Below, in pieces: positions 58,340 through 64,000 of a DNA stretch of 64,000 nt. The position numbers and the translations under genes were made by a program. Numbering within the stretch: the first letter of the stretch is position 1; each line of letters starts with the position of its first letter. Source of the DNA: Streblospio benedicti (lineage: Eukaryota; Annelida; Polychaeta; Spionida; Spionidae); contig CM032665.1 in the NCBI GenBank assembly GCA_019095985.1, positions 42,951,148 to 43,015,147 of the forward strand, read 5' to 3'. Under the pieces are notes generated by a model that searched no databases, had not been told where the DNA came from, and worked only from the letters and a program-made list of their open reading frames with translations.

Positions 58340-58590
58340 AGAAGATTGTGAGTTCCTTTCAGCAATCTACAATTACGTTGCCATATAATTGAGGGCAAGC
58401 GGGGTGGAGTGGGGGTAGCTGGGGGCGAGGGGGAGAGCCTCTCATTATCCAGGGTGTGAGAGCCGTATCATTGGCTTATGAGAGCGTTCTCTTATGTGAT
58501 GGCGGCCTGCAATTTCTGGTGTTCCGGGTATTATATGTGTTCGTAACGATTGAGATACGCAGGTGCAGTAGAAAGCCGTTATATCGAAAT
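58340..58590 (+). promoter_or_regulatory. CpG-rich upstream module, copy 4 of 4
   Basis: Same module; the TGTTTGTGCAGAGG word is lost near 58540, otherwise well conserved. Confidence 0.5.
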
Positions 58591-59289
58591 TGATTATGTC
58601 AAAACCTTTCTTATGTTGAAGTTAGTTTAGTTTAGACGTATCGGGTCAGCGCTGTGATATCAGACACAAGAAACACTTTAAAAACCGTAAAGTTAATGTT
58701 TCTTGCTGTGTTGCTCCTTTTTGGTTGCTGCTTTTTTGCTTTGTTTTATTATTTTGTTTGTTTTTGTTGTGATGTCTTGTTTTGCTTTTGCTATGCTCCG
58801 TACTGTATAGCTCATTACCATTTTGAATGTTAATTTTTTTTACTGATAATGCTGCTTAAGATTTAACTCTTAGTGTAATGGGTCTCGTATTTATGGGTCT
58901 CATGAAAACCTCACTTTGGACCATACAACTCTTTCCCGAACGATAAACATAATACCGTGACCTGCCAGTGAGCAAGCTGTTGACCATTTAGATATAAGTA
59001 GCACATGCCGCTTATCTCGTAAAAGGCAAAGGGGGAGAAACAAAATCTAAACCCTATTAGAGAAAATCACTCCCATGAGGGGCGTCCATGGCTAAAGAGG
59101 CACTTGGCGAAACATCAGACCTTAGTTAACGTACCGTGTTCCGTCGCCCTTTGCAAAATTACGCTTTTTGTACAACCTGGCCAAGAAAAAATAGCACGTG
59201 CATTAATTGTGAGAATACATACAGAAATTCAGAATGTTGTAAAATGCGACCCAAACACTATATACTATAATAAATATAACCACCACGCA
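58591..59289 (+). other. Unit 4 intermodule region
   Basis: T/TG-rich tract (58690-58800), then GTGAGCAAGCTGTTGACC, then the block at 59010-59240 nearly identical to 46280-46520. No gene called. Confidence 0.45.
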
Positions 59290-59455
59290 CCAGTAAGCCG
59301 CGTTCAGTGGGTCTAATGCTTCTATCTTATGCTTCTCTCGGGCGCTTACCCCTCGAGGGCGGATTTGTGCATTAGTGAGATCTCGAGCCGCCTTCACAGG
59401 GAAGGCTCACTCAACCTGTAGACAGCCCGGCTAGGGGACGTCTGTCGGTCAAATC
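59290..59455 (+). promoter_or_regulatory. CTCGAGGGCGGA module, copy 2 of 3
   Basis: Same as 52898-53045, with a short internal repeat (ATGCTTCTATCTTATGCTTC). Confidence 0.5.
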
Positions 59456-59814
59456 ATAAAATGTTTGCAGAAAAAGTGAATAGTATTTCACACAATAAAG
59501 GAAGAGCAGGATTTAGTGTGTAGAAATGGATGGCGGTGCATTGTGACTAGAAATTGAAAACATTAACTCTGCTAAATTCTATAATAAAGTAGAATTTGAT
59601 AAACAAGTATTATAGAGAAACAATAAATGTTATTCTGTAAATAAAATCAAGTTTGGTTTTCCTCTTCACGATTTGCTATTCAGCAAATTAGCAAAATTAG
59701 AAGGAAATTATAAAAAGGTCTATCTTATATGTCACAAGATCCCTTGGGGAGCGGGTCAGGTGAGATTGTATTGGGCGTATTGATTCCAACACAGACAACA
59801 CTAAACTATTGCTT

Positions 59815-60133
59815 CAAAATACAAGTTTATTTGACGGATAAAAAAAAAGTGTCACAAAATTGTAGGTAGCCTCGTAGTCATATGAAACAGTATTGTTGGT
59901 AGCCTCATAGCCATATGAAGCAGTGGAGCATGTCAGCAGGGTTTCAGTACTGTTTGATATTCAGCACTGTATATTTTACAGATTTGTAAGTGATGCATTT
60001 GTGAAAAAAGTAAAATTTGAAAACAGACACTCCAAGGATATAACATTTTCGTCATATATTTCATGAAATGAATAATTTGAATTGATTTGTACAAAGTTTG
60101 TTGATATTATTACATAATTGAAATCAGTTTACA
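59815..60133 (+). promoter_or_regulatory. Shared 5' leader region of zinc finger unit 4
   Basis: As described for unit 2; ends TTGAAATCAGTTTACAATGG. Confidence 0.45.
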
Positions 60134-61003
60134 ATGGCAAGCCACCGTGATGTGCAACTAAACTCTACATCAAATGAGAAATTAAGCCAAAGTGATGCTC
60201 TAAAATCAGAAAAAGGAATACGGAGTGTTAAGAAACCGTTCAAGTGTAGTCAATGTGACAAATGTTTTAGTACGAGACGCAATTTGACCACACACATGAA
60301 AATCCATGCTGGGGAGAAAGAGCATCTTTGTATAGTGTGTGGAACATCTTTCAGTCAAAGTGAGAATCTGAAAAAACATATGAAAATCCATACTGGGAAG
60401 AAAGTACACCAGTGCGCAGTGTGTGCGAAAGCATTCGGTAAAAGTGGAACTCTGAAAACCCATATGAATATTCATACGGGAGAAAAGCCCTTTGAGTGTA
60501 GTCAATGTGGCAAGTGTTTTAGTGACAGAAGGACCTTGTCCAGGCACATGAGAATCCACACTGGAGAGAAACAACATCAGTGTACAGTGTGTGAAAAATC
60601 ATTCAGTCAAAGTGGGAGTCTGAAAAAACATATGAAAATCCACACTGGTGAAAAACCTTATGAGTGCAGTGAATGTGCCAAGCGTTTTAGTGTCAGTAGC
60701 GCCTTGACCACCCACATGAGAATCCACACTGGAGAGAAAGAACATCAGTGTACAGTGTGTGCGAAACTATTCAGACAAAGTGGAGGTCTGGCAATACATA
60801 TGAGAACTCACACTGGTAAAAAACCGTATGGCTGTGGAGTTTGTGATAAAAGTTTCTCTCACAGGTCTGCTGTTGTTAGACATATGCGCATTCACACGGG
60901 AGAGAAACCATACAAGTGTGATCAGTGTGATAAATGTTTTGCTCAAAGTTCTGATCTGAATATGCATAAGCGCGTACACACTGGTGAAAAGCCATTTTAC
61001 TGA
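60134..61003 (+). CDS. C2H2 zinc finger gene ZNF4, nine fingers, the cleanest unit
   Basis: A 289-residue open frame, MASHRDVQLNSTSNEKLSQS then nine complete C2H2 fingers. The first is FKCSQCDKCFSTRRNLTTH, the last YKCDQCDKCFAQSSDLNMH, and the frame ends HTGEKPFY and TGA at 61001-61003. In paralogues the next codon is the first cysteine of a tenth finger (TGC), so a single TGC to TGA change truncates it. No frameshift is present. Finger 2 has CGTSF in place of CEKSF. A DNA-binding protein is expected from the family. Start chosen as the ATG shared by all units. Confidence 0.88.
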   Translation: MASHRDVQLNSTSNEKLSQSDALKSEKGIRSVKKPFKCSQCDKCFSTRRNLTTHMKIHAGEKEHLCIVCGTSFSQSENLKKHMKIHTGKKVHQCAVCAKAFGKSGTLKTHMNIHTGEKPFECSQCGKCFSDRRTLSRHMRIHTGEKQHQCTVCEKSFSQSGSLKKHMKIHTGEKPYECSECAKRFSVSSALTTHMRIHTGEKEHQCTVCAKLFRQSGGLAIHMRTHTGKKPYGCGVCDKSFSHRSAVVRHMRIHTGEKPYKCDQCDKCFAQSSDLNMHKRVHTGEKPFY

Positions 61004-61078
61004 CATATTTGTCACAAATCATTTACTTCTGGAAGCAACTTGAAAAAGCACCATATGACTATGCATGCCAAGAAGTGA
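61004..61078 (+). pseudogene. Untranslated remnant of the last finger of ZNF4
   Basis: Continues in the same frame as [17 protein letters not shown] and MTMHAKK to a second stop at 61076-61078, showing that the TGA is recent or tolerated. Confidence 0.75.
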
Positions 61079-61249
61079 GCTATTGTTACTCAACATCATA
61101 TTTTCCTAAATTGTGCTTGCATACTTGTATAATCTGGATACTTTCTACTTGACAAATTTAACATTCAAGATGTCAAGTAATTATTAACCAATCAATTAAA
61201 AACTTCCCGTTGAAATATCTAAATAACTATGGTAATTTTATTATGGAGC

Positions 61250-61255
61250 AATAAA
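61250..61255 (+). terminator. Polyadenylation signal of ZNF4 (AATAAA)
   Basis: AATAAA in GGAGCAATAAAATGTTCTG, conserved with the other units. Confidence 0.5.
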
Positions 61256-61582
61256 ATGTTCTGTATATATCTCTTGTTCATCTGTACATATATAAAATAA
61301 AAAAGTAATTGTGAAATTAGTTTTTGTTGATCTGATGAAAGTATTTGTTTAGAATTGAAAATTAAAGACAAACAATAATTAAAAGAGAATTTGAAAAGGA
61401 GACTTCAAGAACTCAAAACGCTTATGAATAAACTTGAAATCAAAATTAATCTTTAGAACAAAAATTTTTCATCTTATTAAGAATACAGCCATAAAAGAAA
61501 GCAATACACTATTGACATTTGTAAGAATACATGCAGAAATTCAGAATGTTGTAAAATGCGAGCCAAACACAGTACTACCTAC

Positions 61583-61740
61583 GCCGCGTTCAGTGTGTCT
61601 AATGCTTTATCGGGCGCTCATCTCTCGAGGGCGGATTTGTGCTTTAGTGAGATCTCGAGCCCCCTTCACAGCCGGGACTAAGGTGGGCTCACTCACCCTT
61701 CACACAACCTGGCTAGCTCTATCTGTCAAATCATAAAATG
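61583..61740 (+). promoter_or_regulatory. CTCGAGGGCGGA module, copy 3 of 3
   Basis: CGCGTTCAGTGTGTCTAATG, TCTCGAGGGCGGATTTGTGC and GATCTCGAGCCCCCTTCACA conserved, as in units 3 and 4. Confidence 0.5.
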
Positions 61741-62514
61741 TCTGCAGAACAAGTGAATGGCAGACATGGCCAGGATAGATCTTTGAGCAACCGTAGCAGC
61801 CTGGCTTGTTCATAATTAAAAGGGTAGATACGTAAATAACCATGGCATTGTTAAGTATATACATATATGAGTTAACAAAATAAAACAAATTAATCAAAGG
61901 CAAACTAAAATAATAAGGAACACGGATTGTTTTTGGTTAACAGAAGTACAATGTACACCATGACGGCTTCCTTACAAAATTGCGTAACAATCAATCAATC
62001 AATCAATCAAAATCTAACTCTGTTTGAACAGGTCCTTATCATTCCTCATATAAGACCTGTACTTGATTATCTGCAGAGTCCCGGTTCACGGTTTCCATCG
62101 GTATAATGTCAAATACATCAGATATATGTATATGTTTTTTTACTGATCACCTCAGTATTATACCGAGTCACTTCACCACACGAAGAATGGAACTTATGCT
62201 ATTATGATTCTGAGGCTCTTTACCACTCAAAGAAATGAATGTGTGACGTATTTCACACAATAAAGGAAATACAGCATTTAGTGTGCAGAAACGGAGGGTG
62301 GGGGTGCGTTGTGACTAGAAATTGTAAATGTTAATTTTTGCTGCTTTATTCTTTATTCAAGTAGATTTTGATAACTGATTATAAGAAAAAACGATAAATC
62401 TTATTTTGTAAGCAAAATCATTTTCAGATTTTGCTCATCATGATTTGCTATTTAGCAAATTAGCAAAATAAGAACGAATTTATGAAAAAGCTTTATTATA
62501 TAAAATTTTTACAG
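61741..62514. other. Spacer before ZNF5, no gene
   Basis: Contains a TCAA tetranucleotide repeat at 61989-62009 and AT-rich sequence; the second half (about 62250-62480) is conserved with 53080-53310 and 59480-59700. Confidence 0.4.
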
Positions 62515-62670
62515 ATCCGAAAAATGGTGTATTTGTGAATAAGTAAAAATTTTAAAGCAAACACTCTTAGGATTTAACATTTTTGTGCGATATATTTCAT
62601 GAAATGAACAATTTGAATTGATTAATACAAAAGTTTGTAGATATTATTACATATTTGAAATCAGTTTACA
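62515..62670 (+). promoter_or_regulatory. Shared 5' leader region of zinc finger unit 5 (short)
   Basis: Only the part nearest the gene is kept (GTGCGATATATTTCATG, TTTGAAATCAGTTTACAATG). The CATATGAAGCAG repeat part is missing. Confidence 0.4.
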
Positions 62671-63703
62671 ATGGCAAGGCACCGTGATATGCAACTAAAG
62701 TATACATCAAATGAGAAATTAAACCAAAGTGATGCTCTAAAATCAGAAAAAGGAATACAGAGTGGTGAGAAACCGTTCGAGTGTAGTGAATGTGGCAAGT
62801 GTTGTAATACAAGAAGCAACTTGACCAGACACATGAAAATCCACACTGGGGAGAAAGAATATCAGTGTACAGTGTGTGAGAAATCATTCGGTCGAAGTTC
62901 GATTCTAAAATCCCATATGAAAATCCACACTGGGGAGAAAGAATATCAGTGTATAGTGTGTCAGAAATCATTCAGACAAAAGGGAGTTCTAAATAGGCAC
63001 TGGAAAAACCACACTGGGGAGAAAAGAATATCAGTGTTTAGTGTGTGAGAAATCATTCAGTCATAAGGGAACTCTGACAATACATATGAGAATCCACACC
63101 GGTGAGAAACCTTATGAGTGCAGTCAATGTGGCAAGTGTTTTAGAGACAGTAGCACCTTGACCAGCCACATGAGAATCCACACTGGGGAGAAACAATATC
63201 AGTGTATAGTGTGTGAGAAATCATTCACTCAAAGTGGACATCTACAAAAACATATGAAAATCCACACTGGGGAGAAAGAATATCAGTGTACAGTGTGTGA
63301 GAAAACATTCAGTCAAAGTTCAAATCTGAAAACCCATATGATGATTCATACAGGAGAAAAACCTTATGAGTGTAGTCAATGTGCCAAGTGTTTTAGTTTA
63401 CGTAGCACCTTCGCCAGGCACATGAGAATCCACACTGGAGAGAAAGACCATCAGTGTACAGTGTGTGAGAAATCATTCACTCAAAGTGGACATCTGAAAA
63501 CCCATATGAGGATTCATACAGGAGAAAAGCCTTTTGATTGTAGTCAATGTGGCAAGTGTTTTCGCGACAGTAGCGCCTTGATCAGCCACATGAGAATCCA
63601 CACTGGGGAGAAAGAATATCAGTGCATATTGTGTGAGAAATTATTCAGCTGCAAGGAAGATCTGAAAACCCACAAGAGAACTCACACCGGTGGAAAACCT
63701 TAA
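62671..63703 (+). CDS. C2H2 zinc finger gene ZNF5, one frameshift, early stop shared with ZNF3
   Basis: Starts [20 protein letters not shown]. Three fingers, then one extra A near 63022 (GAGAAAAGAATATC against GAGAAAGAATATC) shifts the frame; eight more fingers run to THTGGKP and TAA at 63701-63703, the same stop as in ZNF3. Finger 1 has CGKCCNT in place of CGKCFS, losing the core phenylalanine. Finger 3 ends HWKNH. Finger sequences are closest to ZNF3 ([25 protein letters not shown]). Family role: DNA binding; targets unknown. Confidence 0.8.
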
Positions 63704-63952
63704 GGGTTTTGCGTTTGTGATAAAAGTTTCTCTCACAGGTCGTCTGTAATACAACATATGCGCACTCACACGGGAGAGAAACCAATCAAGCGTGATCAGT
63801 GTGGGAAATGTTTTGCTCAAAATTCTGACCTGTAGATCCACAAGCGCACACAAACTAGTGAGAAGCTATTTTACTGCCATAGTTGTCACAAATCATTTCC
63901 ATTCGGAAGCAACTTGAAAAAGCACCATATGAGTCTGCATGCCAAGAAGTGA
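63704..63952 (+). pseudogene. Untranslated remnant of three C-terminal fingers of ZNF5
   Basis: Still readable as [18 protein letters not shown], then a finger with C to R change ([15 protein letters not shown]) and a further stop, then [18 protein letters not shown]. The same layout follows ZNF3. Confidence 0.75.
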
Positions 63953-64000
63953 GCTGTTGTTACTCAACATCATCTTTTCCTAAACTGTGCTTGGATACTT

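Overview
The window is AT-rich DNA from a bilaterian animal, most likely a marine invertebrate and probably a lophotrochozoan (inferred from style only; no marker gene fixes the taxon). Evidence for an animal: genes split by GT-AG introns, CUB and sushi-type extracellular exons, an Ikaros/Hunchback-style zinc finger gene, tandem C2H2 zinc finger genes, a Penelope-like retroelement, a tRNA-derived SINE, MITE families and long CA/CTG microsatellites. Three runs of 100 N (26989-27088, 44304-44403, 54656-54755) are assembly gaps of nominal size.

Layout. 1-7.3 kb: the 3' part of a plus-strand gene for a probable cell-surface CUB/sushi protein with a proline- and tyrosine-rich tail. Five exons can be placed; the membrane-spanning exon was not found, and the last exon runs into a MITE. 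7.3-24 kb: no convincing protein gene. This stretch holds MITEs, foldbacks, a SINE nested in a MITE, CA arrays, a five-copy 20-bp tandem carrying PBX-MEIS-like sites, and an 84-bp gapless inverted duplicate pair. It looks like a regulatory gene desert with repeats.

24-30.3 kb: a single-exon minus-strand zinc finger gene with two N-terminal fingers and an Ikaros-like C-terminal finger pair. The same 3.4 kb reappears, degraded and with a 1.15-kb deletion, on the far side of the first gap, so it is probably an allelic or misassembled duplicate. It runs into a truncated Penelope-like element. 30-40 kb: another non-coding stretch with MITE and SINE copies, foldbacks and isolated motifs resembling RFX and CTCF sites.

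41-64 kb: a tandem cluster of five C2H2 zinc finger units (starts at 43456, 46976, 53744, 60134, 62671). All share the same N-terminus, an upstream leader and CpG-rich upstream modules. The fingers alternate between two classes that are matched to two linker types. Most units carry single-base frameshifts or early stops, and ZNF3 and ZNF5 share one stop inside the same finger. The cluster appears to be evolving by duplication, finger exchange and conversion; consensus sequence errors near the gaps are an alternative explanation for some lesions.

Nothing here is a clear new multi-gene system. The most noteworthy signals are the modular zinc finger cluster with its repeated CpG-rich modules, the 84-bp inverted pair, the PBX-MEIS tandem, the DR1-bearing minisatellite and the 24-bp palindrome centred on a CRE.
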